64,000 nucleotides of DNA. It comes from Thermococcus sp. (lineage in GTDB: Archaea; Methanobacteriota_B; Thermococci; Thermococcales; Thermococcaceae). Each line of letters starts with the position of its first letter. The first letter of the stretch is position 1. Shown piece after piece: positions 7,489-14,729 of this stretch. The position numbers and the translations under genes were made by a program. The stretch spans positions 1-64,000 of the forward strand of contig JALTBN010000042.1 of assembly GCA_027075325.1 (NCBI GenBank), given 5' to 3'. Below the pieces are notes generated by a model. That model saw only the letters and a program-made list of their open reading frames with translations, had not been told where the DNA came from and ran no database searches.

Positions 7489-7505
7489 TACCACTTCAGG
7501 TGATA
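7489..7505 (+). promoter_or_regulatory. TrmBL1-type operator (TGM-like) before the GH13 gene
   Basis: TACCAC-TTCAG-GTGATA matches the Thermococcales glycolytic motif TATCAC-N5-GTGATA with one mismatch. It lies downstream of the TATA-like TTTTTAA (about 7472-7478) and overlaps the ribosome binding site. A TGM downstream of the TATA box is the arrangement described for genes repressed by TrmBL1 in the absence of maltodextrins. Confidence 0.6.
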
Positions 7506-7510
7506 CTTAA

Positions 7511-9769
7511 ATGCGAAGGGAAGTGGCTTTCATCCTTCTGCTCGTCCTGCTCTCATCCCTGGCTCCAGCTGGCGCGGTTCACTACAACGTCCCGGAGAGG
7601 AGCGTAATCTACCAGGTCATGGTCGACCGCTTCTACGATGGCAACCAGAGCAACGACGAGCCCTTCTACGACCCAACCCATACAAACTACCGCATGTACT
7701 GGGGAGGCGACCTTCAGGGGCTCATCGAGAAGCTCGACTACATCAGAAGCCTTGGAGTGACAGAGATATGGGTCTCCCCGCTCAACGACAACATAAACAC
7801 GATGGCCTACGCGAGCGCGCCCTATCACGGCTACTGGCCGCACGACTTCAAGAGAATAGAAGAGCACTTTGGTGACTGGAAGACGTTTCAGAGGCTTGTG
7901 AAAGAAGCCAGAAAGCGCGGAATGTGCATAATCGTTGACTACGCCCCCAACCACTCGAATCCCTCAAACGCGGGTGAATACGGGGCTCTCTACGACAACG
8001 GCACTAAAGTAGCCGACTACCTCCACGACGCGCAGAAGGCCGTTATAAATCCCTATACCGGGAGTAAGGAGTACATCTACCACCACAACGGTGACATAAG
8101 CCAGTGGTTCGGCTTCCAGCTCAAGTACGCGAACCTCTACGGTCTCGCGGATTTCAACCAGCACAACCCGTGGGTGGACAGATACCTCAAGGATGGGGCT
8201 GAGCTCTTCCTCCGGGAGGGGGCATGCGGCTTCAGGATAGACGCGGTGAAGCACATGGATCGGGGCTGGCTTGAGACCCTATACCTCGACCTCTACTCAA
8301 AATCTAGCACTCCTCTCTTCATCTACGGCGAGTACTACAACACACAGCCCGACAGAACGGACGACCTGTACTCGTTCTACCAGTACTCAAACGTTACCTC
8401 CCTCCTCAGCATCCCAATCAGGGGGGAGCTGGCAAACACGTTCGCCTACGGTGGAAGCCTGGAAGAGCTGGCAAAGGACCTTCAGGAGTATTACTCCACC
8501 TTCGTTTACCCCAACAAGGCAGTGAATTTCCTCGACAGCCACGATCTCGTCAGGTTTCTCAACATGAACCCCAGCAAAAACCGCTTCCACATGGCGCTTG
8601 CGCTCACAATGACGCTTCCGGGGATACCCGTCATCTACTACGGCGACGAGAGCTACCTCGTCAGCAAGGACGGCAAAGGCGATCCGTACAACAGGCCCAT
8701 GATGGTTTTCAACAACACGACCGAGGCGGCGCGCATCATTAGAACCCTTGCTGGGCTGAGGAAGACAAACGATGCCCTCGCCTACGGCGACTTCAAGACC
8801 CTCCATGCCGAATACGCCCTCTGGGCGTTCAGGAGGGACTTTGGGAACCACAGCATCCTCGTCGTCGTCAACAAGAGGTCAGACAAAGAGCTAACCATCC
8901 CCCTCGACTGGCCGGACGGAACTTACACCGACGTTATCAACGGCGTGAGCATGAACGTGAGCGGGGGAAACGCCACAGTAGTCTCCCCCGGAAACAGCAT
9001 CCTAGTGTTCCACAGAGAAGGGAAGCAGAGGAAGCCTCTGATAGGTTCGGTGACCCCGTATTCAGCCCAGCCGGGTGACGTGGTGGCGCTGGCTGGTGCG
9101 GCATTCGGGGACTCCGGAGAGGTTATAATCGACGGGGAGAAGGCCCCCCTCATTAACCGGAGCAACGATCTCGTTCTTTTCAGGGTGCCAAAGCTGAAAA
9201 CGAGCTCCGCCTGGGTGGACGTCTGTATCCAGGGAGAAAACGGGGAGAGCAACCACGTGAAGCTCCGCTATTACAGGGGAAACGAGATACCAGTGCTGAT
9301 AGCAATAAAAGGAGACGACCTAAACGGCTATCTCTGGATAAGGGGCAACGTCCCTGAACTTGCAGAACCAAGGCCGCTCATAAAGTCCTCGACCGGATAC
9401 TACTTCACGGTGGCCCCGCTCCCCAACGGCACCCCCTTCCAGGTGGAGCTTCTCAACGGGCTCCCGTGGGACAAACTCGAACCGACCGGGAAGGTGTATC
9501 ATGGCGTTGCAAACTGGACGACGGTTCTCGAACCCGGACCTCTTCCGGAGCAGACTGAAACGAGCACGATTACAACAACCATCACAACCACCCAGATGGC
9601 GAACAGTTCCTCAACCTTCTCAACAACGAAACAGCCGAGCATTTCTGCATCAACGACCACAACAATCCCAGAAGGAGACTCTTCCACATCCGGCAACAAA
9701 AAGGGCATCTGCGGGCCGGCTCTGGTTTTGGTTCTCGCCCTCCTTCCCGTTCTGAGGAAGAGGGGTTAG
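7511..9769 (+). CDS. Secreted GH13 cyclomaltodextrin glucanotransferase-type enzyme with CGP-CTERM anchor
   Basis: A 752-residue exported enzyme acting on starch-like alpha-1,4-glucans outside the cell. A signal peptide covers residues ~1-22. The GH13 barrel carries conserved regions DYAPNHS (143-149), GFRIDAVKH (240-248, nucleophile D244), FIYGEYY (acid/base E274) and FLDSHD (340-345). KHM..GW after region II is typical of CGTases rather than plain amylases. Residues ~515-595 resemble an IPT/TIG domain and ~595-675 a starch-binding-like domain. A Thr/Ser-rich stalk follows, then CGPALVLVLALLP and RKR at the end, the CGP-CTERM sorting signal of Thermococcales. A TrmBL1-like operator precedes it. 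CGTase versus amylase activity cannot be settled by reading. Confidence 0.88.
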   Translation: MRREVAFILLLVLLSSLAPAGAVHYNVPERSVIYQVMVDRFYDGNQSNDEPFYDPTHTNYRMYWGGDLQGLIEKLDYIRSLGVTEIWVSPLNDNINTMAYASAPYHGYWPHDFKRIEEHFGDWKTFQRLVKEARKRGMCIIVDYAPNHSNPSNAGEYGALYDNGTKVADYLHDAQKAVINPYTGSKEYIYHHNGDISQWFGFQLKYANLYGLADFNQHNPWVDRYLKDGAELFLREGACGFRIDAVKHMDRGWLETLYLDLYSKSSTPLFIYGEYYNTQPDRTDDLYSFYQYSNVTSLLSIPIRGELANTFAYGGSLEELAKDLQEYYSTFVYPNKAVNFLDSHDLVRFLNMNPSKNRFHMALALTMTLPGIPVIYYGDESYLVSKDGKGDPYNRPMMVFNNTTEAARIIRTLAGLRKTNDALAYGDFKTLHAEYALWAFRRDFGNHSILVVVNKRSDKELTIPLDWPDGTYTDVINGVSMNVSGGNATVVSPGNSILVFHREGKQRKPLIGSVTPYSAQPGDVVALAGAAFGDSGEVIIDGEKAPLINRSNDLVLFRVPKLKTSSAWVDVCIQGENGESNHVKLRYYRGNEIPVLIAIKGDDLNGYLWIRGNVPELAEPRPLIKSSTGYYFTVAPLPNGTPFQVELLNGLPWDKLEPTGKVYHGVANWTTVLEPGPLPEQTETSTITTTITTTQMANSSSTFSTTKQPSISASTTTTIPEGDSSTSGNKKGICGPALVLVLALLPVLRKRG

Positions 9770-9807
9770 TCTTTTAATATTCCCCCCAACTTTTTTCGGT
9801 GAGAGCG

Positions 9808-10446
9808 ATGCCATATCTGATAATCGAGCACCTCGAGGATATAAGCGAGTGGCTCTGGCTGGAGTACAGACACGTGGCCGAGTGGTGGAAGGATAAGCTC
9901 ATCTTCACGAACGTCCGCGAGGATGAGAGGGAAAAGCTGGCGAAGCTGGGGAGCATCATAACTGAGAGCGTCACACGCTTTCCGTTCGACAGGTCCAAGC
10001 TCATAGTTCTCGACCTTCAGGCGGAGGAAGAGCTCAGGCCCGAGGACATCGAGGAGGACACGATGATAGTCGTCGGCGGAATTTTGGGTGATGCAGTTCC
10101 AAGGGGTAGAACGAGGGAGTTCATAACGTCGAGGATGGAGGGGGTGAAGGTCAGGCACATAGGGAAGCCCCAGTATTCAATAGATGGCGCATCAATAGTG
10201 GCGAAGCTCATAGCGGACGGAAAGAGGCTGGAGGAGATAGAGTACGAGGAGAACCCCACGATCAAGCTTGATGAGTTCAGCGAGATAACGCTCCACTACG
10301 CGGTGCCGAAGCTGGAGGGGAAGCTTCTGCTCACGCCCGGCCTAATAGAGCTTCAGAAGAGGGAGCTCGGCTACACAGACGCAGATGAGGAGATAAGCGA
10401 CGAGGAGCTGGTGGAGTTCTTCGAGGGGAAGGGAGAGCTGGGGTGA
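9808..10446 (+). CDS. SPOUT-class SAM-dependent methyltransferase, SFM1/DUF431 type
   Basis: A 212-residue protein resembling the archaeal relatives of yeast Sfm1, a SPOUT-fold methyltransferase of a ribosomal protein arginine; archaeal members are usually labelled RNA methyltransferases. The pattern MIVVGGILGD near residue 91 and the later glycine-rich GKPQYSIDGAS segment fit the trefoil-knot SAM site, and the acidic C-terminus is usual for the family. ATG 9808 follows GGTGAGAGCG; GTG 9799 would overlap that ribosome binding site. The next gene starts within its stop codon. The substrate is not known. Confidence 0.7.
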   Translation: MPYLIIEHLEDISEWLWLEYRHVAEWWKDKLIFTNVREDEREKLAKLGSIITESVTRFPFDRSKLIVLDLQAEEELRPEDIEEDTMIVVGGILGDAVPRGRTREFITSRMEGVKVRHIGKPQYSIDGASIVAKLIADGKRLEEIEYEENPTIKLDEFSEITLHYAVPKLEGKLLLTPGLIELQKRELGYTDADEEISDEELVEFFEGKGELG

Positions 10447-10976
10447 GACTGTTGGAAGTTCCCAGAGAGCTTGAGGGAATCCTTAAAGTGCTTGAAGCAG
10501 TTGGAGCCAGAGCGTATCTCATAGGTGCCCGCGCCCTCCTGATGTACGGGGCCATAACAAGAACAACGAAGGATATCGACGTGATGATAACAGTCGAGGA
10601 CCTAAAGACTTTGAGGGATATCATGACCAGAGAACTTAGAAAGCGCGGATTCATGGTTCAATGGAGGTCATGGGGTCTGCTCGTGAAATCAAAGAGAGGC
10701 CTTGAGATTGACCTAAACACTCCCATGCTGCTCCTTGACAAAGAATTTCAAAGGAGGGCTAGAAGAGTTTATAGAAACCTTTACCTCCCTTCTCTGGAGG
10801 ATCTGATTGTGACCAAACTGATGTCCCTCGAAAGGAAAGACTACAGCGATATAAAGGAAGTTTTTAAATTGGCCGGCAAGATCGATTTTGAGTACCTGTG
10901 CAAGCGAATACAGCAGGCAAACCTTAAGAGGGAGTTCAACAGAATCGCAAAACGGATAGGTGTGCCAGCATGCTAA
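10443..10976 (+). CDS. Nucleotidyltransferase-fold protein (MNT/AbiEii-like)
   Basis: A 177-residue protein with the pol-beta nucleotidyltransferase signature: GARALLMYG (residues ~27-35) replaces the usual GS, followed by TKDIDVMI (~42-49, metal-binding D residues) and EIDLN (~88-92) with the third acidic residue. Such proteins are often antitoxins or NMP/tRNA-modifying enzymes in toxin-antitoxin pairs. The GTG start overlaps the stop of the methyltransferase gene and the stop overlaps the next ATG, so the three are co-translated. Its partner would be the 91-residue protein downstream. The biological role is not determined. Confidence 0.65.
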   Translation: MRLLEVPRELEGILKVLEAVGARAYLIGARALLMYGAITRTTKDIDVMITVEDLKTLRDIMTRELRKRGFMVQWRSWGLLVKSKRGLEIDLNTPMLLLDKEFQRRARRVYRNLYLPSLEDLIVTKLMSLERKDYSDIKEVFKLAGKIDFEYLCKRIQQANLKREFNRIAKRIGVPAC

Positions 10977-11245
10977 AGCTCTACCAGATAATGCCAAAAG
11001 ATGTTATCAGAATTCTATCAAAGCACGGCTTTCGGTTAGTGGGCCCATGGAGGGAGTACTACCTTCTCAGGGGAAACGCGCTCCTGATAAAGGAGCTTCC
11101 TCTGAAGATAACATTTAGGGGAAAGGATAGGGGTGTTGTGGAGGAGCTTAGGCCCTTTGCCTCTCGAGTAGTTAAAGGTAAAAATAAGGTCTCGATGAAG
11201 CTGAAAGAGAGCCGGCACTGGATCGTCGTGGAGTTTGAAGGATAG
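10970..11245 (+). CDS. Small protein coupled to the nucleotidyltransferase
   Basis: A 91-residue basic protein. The N-terminal part (PKDVIRILSKHGFRLVG) is reminiscent of the first helix and strand of HicA-type small proteins, but the rest (a beta-rich, Lys/Arg-rich segment) does not allow assignment. Its ATG lies inside the end of the nucleotidyltransferase gene (7-base overlap). A pairwise toxin-antitoxin or accessory role is suggested by the arrangement only. Confidence 0.5.
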   Translation: MLKLYQIMPKDVIRILSKHGFRLVGPWREYYLLRGNALLIKELPLKITFRGKDRGVVEELRPFASRVVKGKNKVSMKLKESRHWIVVEFEG

Positions 11246-11269
11246 AGAACTGCTAAAAATTGAATGCCC

Positions 11270-11618
11270 TCAATCCCCTCCGGTTTTCTTCATAAACTTT
11301 TCCAGAAGGTCAACGTCCCATTTCTTGGGCCAGATTATCCCCAGTGAGCGTATACGGACAACGGCAAAGCCAGCGTGGATGCGCACAAGCCCCTTGATGG
11401 CCCTCCGCACGGACATCATAACATCACCGTAGAATTTTGGATCATATGACTTAAAAAGATTTCCACAGGTAGGAGGATTAATGGAGGGAGCACAACTCAA
11501 CACATCATTTGACCCCCGTGAAGTGCTTCCCGTGGAAGGCATTTAAGACAACGATGACGTCGTAGTCCCCCTGATCCTGAGCCAAAGAAACTACCCACGC
11601 ACCTGGATAGCACTCCAT
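11270..11618 (-). pseudogene. Remnant of an unidentified gene
   Basis: The minus strand keeps two protein-like pieces in different frames. An ATG overlapping the stop of the upstream gene opens 37 codons including DYDVIVVLNAF, which recalls the metal-binding segment of nucleotidyltransferases. A second frame reads VRRAIKGLVRIHAGFAVVRI and IIWPKKWDVDLLEKFMKK to a stop at 11270. I cannot name the family. No intact gene is visible in these 350 bases, and the plus strand shows nothing convincing. Confidence 0.35.
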
Positions 11619-11956
11619 TATAACCCTTCAACCTTCAAAGTCCAAGCTTTTCCCCGCAAAACTCGATCACCCTCCCCAAAAAGCCTCTCAATCTCTCCCC
11701 ACACCCTCTCCCTGTCGTCTTTATCGACGACCAGGAAGACCTCCTGAACGGAACCGTCGCTCTTCGCTATGAGCTTTAAGCCGGTCTTCGTCTCGCGGGA
11801 AACCTTTATCTCGAAGCCCCTCGAATCGCTTGCGTATATCCTGCCGGGGATGACCTTCTTGACTCCCGGAATTGCCGCTATCTCCTCCAAAGGCTTCTCA
11901 AGACCCTTGAGGAAGTGGTGCTCCCGCTTGACGCCTTTCTTGAAGTGCTTCGGCAT
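11618..11956 (-). CDS. Conserved archaeal small protein, DUF2103-like
   Basis: A 112-residue protein starting MPKHFKKGVKREHHFLKGL, with a short His-rich N-terminus and an alpha/beta body; it resembles the archaeal DUF2103 group described as putative metal-binding proteins. It lies 31 bases downstream of the archaeosine synthase gene on the same strand and is probably in its operon. The function is unknown and the family name is from memory of the N-terminal pattern, so only moderately sure. Confidence 0.5.
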   Translation of the reverse strand: MPKHFKKGVKREHHFLKGLEKPLEEIAAIPGVKKVIPGRIYASDSRGFEIKVSRETKTGLKLIAKSDGSVQEVFLVVDKDDRERVWGEIERLFGEGDRVLRGKAWTLKVEGL

Positions 11957-11987
11957 GGTATGAGAATAGAAAGGAGACTTTTAGGCG

Positions 11988-13694
11988 TTACGCCCTCTTC
12001 CTCACCTTGACGGCGACGCCCTTCTTCGAGCGAACCATCTCTTCTCCAGAGAGAACGGCCTTCCCAACTCCGATTACCTTTCCATCGCGGACTATGCCGA
12101 CGATGTCATCGGGGCGAATCCTCTCATCGGCCTCGTCAACGCCTACAGCGAAAACGTCCCCGCGAAGCTCGAAGTCCACCCTGACCCAGTAGGCTTTGAG
12201 CTTATCATAAATCCTCTGCATGCCAAAGGGCGTGACGCTTATGACACCGTCCTTGAATGTTCCCGTCTGCTGGTTCCCCACGAAGAGGCGGAGCATCTTC
12301 GAGCCTTTGACCTTTCCGTTCTCCGGAAGGACGGCCTCTCCGGCGCCGGCACCAAAGTAGAAGTCGAAGACCTTCCTGACCTTCTCGAAGTAGCGATAGC
12401 TTCTGTCCTCCTTCGTGGCGCTGAGATCGAATTCCCTCAGGGTCTCCTTGAGCGAATCGAGGCTCTCCCTGCTTGTCGTGCCGTTCTTCACTTCCGTGAA
12501 GATTATCTCCTTTCCGGTCATCTCGGAGGCGAGTTTAGCTATCTCGACGTAGGCTTCATCGAGGTGGGCTATGATAGGTACGTCCTTGGGGTACTTCTCA
12601 AGGCTCTTGGCGAGAAGCTCTGCCGCGGGCTTTATCTCCTCCTCTCCCCAGTGGCCGGTGACGACTATGTCGTACTTGGCCAGCCACTCCCACTCGCGCG
12701 GGACAACGCCGAACGGGGAGGTTAGGATAAGCTCGTGAACCTTGAAGATTCCGGATCCGAGGGCGTCTTTAACCGCCTTCCTGTAGAGTGTATGAGAGCG
12801 GGAGAACGAATAGGGCTTTTTGGCGGAGCACGGGAAGAGGAGCACCAGCTCGGTGTTTTGGGGTGGCAGGAAGCGCTCCTCAACGCGGGAGTGCCAGCGC
12901 TTTACCTCCGGCCTCCTTATCGAGGCGTCGCTTATGAAGTAAACCGTCTCCTTCTGTATGGACGTGTACTTTTCGAGGTAATCGGAGTGCTCTAAGTCCG
13001 CTATGCGGAGTATTCCGGCGTGATACTGGGTCAGGAAGTAGTTCTCCACCAGGTAGCGGAGCTTCCCGCTTTCGAGCGCCTTCCTCACTTCCAGAATAGT
13101 TCCCCTGGCGAAGTCGAGGGAATTGGGAGTATCACTCCACAGGAAGGGGCTGAACTGGGTGAAGCCCTTCCCCTCGAAGTCGTAGAGCTTTAGCGAGCGC
13201 GTATCAAATGCATCAACGCCGAGGTAGACAGCTAACGGATAGAAGAAAGGCTCTACGTCGGCTATGATCATAACGTTCGGGAACCTCTCGCGCAGCTCGC
13301 GCAGGATTCCCACGAAGTAGCGGTACTCCTTGACGAGGATTTTAGAGTTGCCGAGGTAGACGGCGTCGAAGTTGTACCGCTCCATTATATTGAAGAACTC
13401 CCCCAAATATTCCGTCCTCCTCAAGGCGGGCAGGTAAAAGGCGTTGAAGCCCTCGTAGTTTACGCTCCAGAGCCTCCCAAGGGACTTCTCTATGACGTCC
13501 TCAGGAGTGTAGAAGCTCAGGGGGATTGAGGGTGCGAGATTGAAGTCGTAATCTCCAGGCTCCTCAGGGTGGAAGAAGGAGTTGAACGGGGAGAGGGTGA
13601 AGTCTACCCCAGCCAAGGCGGGGGTTCTAAATGAATGCCCCCCCAACCTAACCAGGCCCAGTCTTCCTGGTCCTTCGTGCCTAAGGACTTCCAT
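11988..13694 (-). CDS. arcS: Archaeosine synthase subunit ArcS (TgtA2-like)
   Basis: A 568-residue protein that converts preQ0 at position 15 of tRNA to an archaeosine precursor or archaeosine. The N-terminal ~260 residues have the fold and patterns of tRNA-guanine transglycosylase without its full catalytic set. The PCSAKKPYSFSRSH segment near residues 288-301 is the hallmark of ArcS. A PUA domain forms the last ~80 residues (start near FVGNQQTGTF, then VFAVGVDEAD.I and the GK..GVGKA strand). It lies 9 bases after the coiled-coil gene, so both are likely in one operon. The partner radical-SAM enzyme RaSEA is not in the window. Confidence 0.88.
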   Translation of the reverse strand: MEVLRHEGPGRLGLVRLGGHSFRTPALAGVDFTLSPFNSFFHPEEPGDYDFNLAPSIPLSFYTPEDVIEKSLGRLWSVNYEGFNAFYLPALRRTEYLGEFFNIMERYNFDAVYLGNSKILVKEYRYFVGILRELRERFPNVMIIADVEPFFYPLAVYLGVDAFDTRSLKLYDFEGKGFTQFSPFLWSDTPNSLDFARGTILEVRKALESGKLRYLVENYFLTQYHAGILRIADLEHSDYLEKYTSIQKETVYFISDASIRRPEVKRWHSRVEERFLPPQNTELVLLFPCSAKKPYSFSRSHTLYRKAVKDALGSGIFKVHELILTSPFGVVPREWEWLAKYDIVVTGHWGEEEIKPAAELLAKSLEKYPKDVPIIAHLDEAYVEIAKLASEMTGKEIIFTEVKNGTTSRESLDSLKETLREFDLSATKEDRSYRYFEKVRKVFDFYFGAGAGEAVLPENGKVKGSKMLRLFVGNQQTGTFKDGVISVTPFGMQRIYDKLKAYWVRVDFELRGDVFAVGVDEADERIRPDDIVGIVRDGKVIGVGKAVLSGEEMVRSKKGVAVKVRKRA

Positions 13695-13703
13695 AGCGAG
13701 GCC

Positions 13704-14609
13704 TCAGACGAGGTTGTACCTCTGAAGGAGCAGCAGCTCGTCGAGTGAGAGCTTCTCTCCCTTTTTGAACTTCTCAAGGGCTTCAACGGCCTTTTCGAAA
13801 CTGGTGTCCTTCTTGGCATGCATCCTGGCAACTATGCGGTAAGCTATGAGCTCCTTGTGCTTCTCGTCGTACTCGCGTATCTTCTTTTCAAGGGCGCGGA
13901 GCTCCTTTCTGACCTCCCTTATCTTGTCGCGGAGCTCAACTACCTTGGCGTGGTACTCATCGGCCTCCTTCTTGACCTCGTCTGCCTTGTTGAAGGCCGC
14001 TATCATCTGCTCGTGGAACTGCTGGCTCTGGTTCGCTAGCTTCTGTATCTCAAGGCTTATTCCCCTCCTGGCCTTCTTGAGCTGGTCGACCTTCTTTCTG
14101 GACTCAACGAGCTTCTTGTGGAATCTCTCCGCCTGCTGGATGATCTCAAGCTCTGTCGCAAGAACCTGTATCTGGTCGACGATCTGCTTTTCCCTGTCGG
14201 GGGTTATCTTGGGGTTGGTCTGGAGTTCCCACTCAAGCTTCTCTATCTTCTCCTGAATCTTATCAGAAGGGAGCTTCATTCTGCGGAGCTGATTGTACTC
14301 GTCCCTTTTGGTCCGGTACTCCAGGATCTCCTGATAGAGGAGGTCAAGCTTGGCGTTTATCTCCTCACGGTTCTTTTTAAGCTCCTGTATCTGGGCGTTT
14401 ATTTCATCCCTCTTGGCCTTGTACTCCCTGCCCTTCTGGCGAAGGCTTTGCACCTCCTTGTTCTTCTCGTCCCTCTTTTGAATCCAGCTCTGGAGCTCCT
14501 TTTCGAGCTCGTCGAGCTTGGCCCGGATTTCATTTCTCTCCTTTTCCAGGGCCTCCATTTCCTTCTTGATCCTCTTTATTTCCTCTGGATCCACTTTGAC
14601 CGTTGGCAT
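13704..14609 (-). CDS. Archaeal coiled-coil protein (COG1340 type)
   Basis: A 301-residue protein that is almost entirely coiled coil (residues ~5-120 and ~130-250), very rich in E, K, R and Q, with a short globular C-terminus (FEKAVEALEKFKKGEKLSLDELLLLQ). Members are widespread in Euryarchaeota and are sometimes labelled phosphoserine phosphatase, which the sequence does not support: there is no HAD motif. It heads the operon with arcS. A role in RNA- or ribosome-related processes is possible from context but not shown. Confidence 0.75.
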   Translation of the reverse strand: MPTVKVDPEEIKRIKKEMEALEKERNEIRAKLDELEKELQSWIQKRDEKNKEVQSLRQKGREYKAKRDEINAQIQELKKNREEINAKLDLLYQEILEYRTKRDEYNQLRRMKLPSDKIQEKIEKLEWELQTNPKITPDREKQIVDQIQVLATELEIIQQAERFHKKLVESRKKVDQLKKARRGISLEIQKLANQSQQFHEQMIAAFNKADEVKKEADEYHAKVVELRDKIREVRKELRALEKKIREYDEKHKELIAYRIVARMHAKKDTSFEKAVEALEKFKKGEKLSLDELLLLQRYNLV

Positions 14610-14729
14610 TGCTCTTACCCCTCTCCTCTTTTTAGAACAGCTCTCAATCAGGCTTTTCTGGAGGGGATGGAAAAAGTGAATATAAAAACTTTTTGGCTCC
14701 TAAAAGGGACGGAGGGGAATGTTCCCCCT

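Noticed and set aside
9540-9700. Thr/Ser-rich stretch in the GH13 gene as a frameshift artefact
   Set aside because: It is an ordinary surface stalk before a CGP-CTERM signal, and the frame stays open to a matching end.
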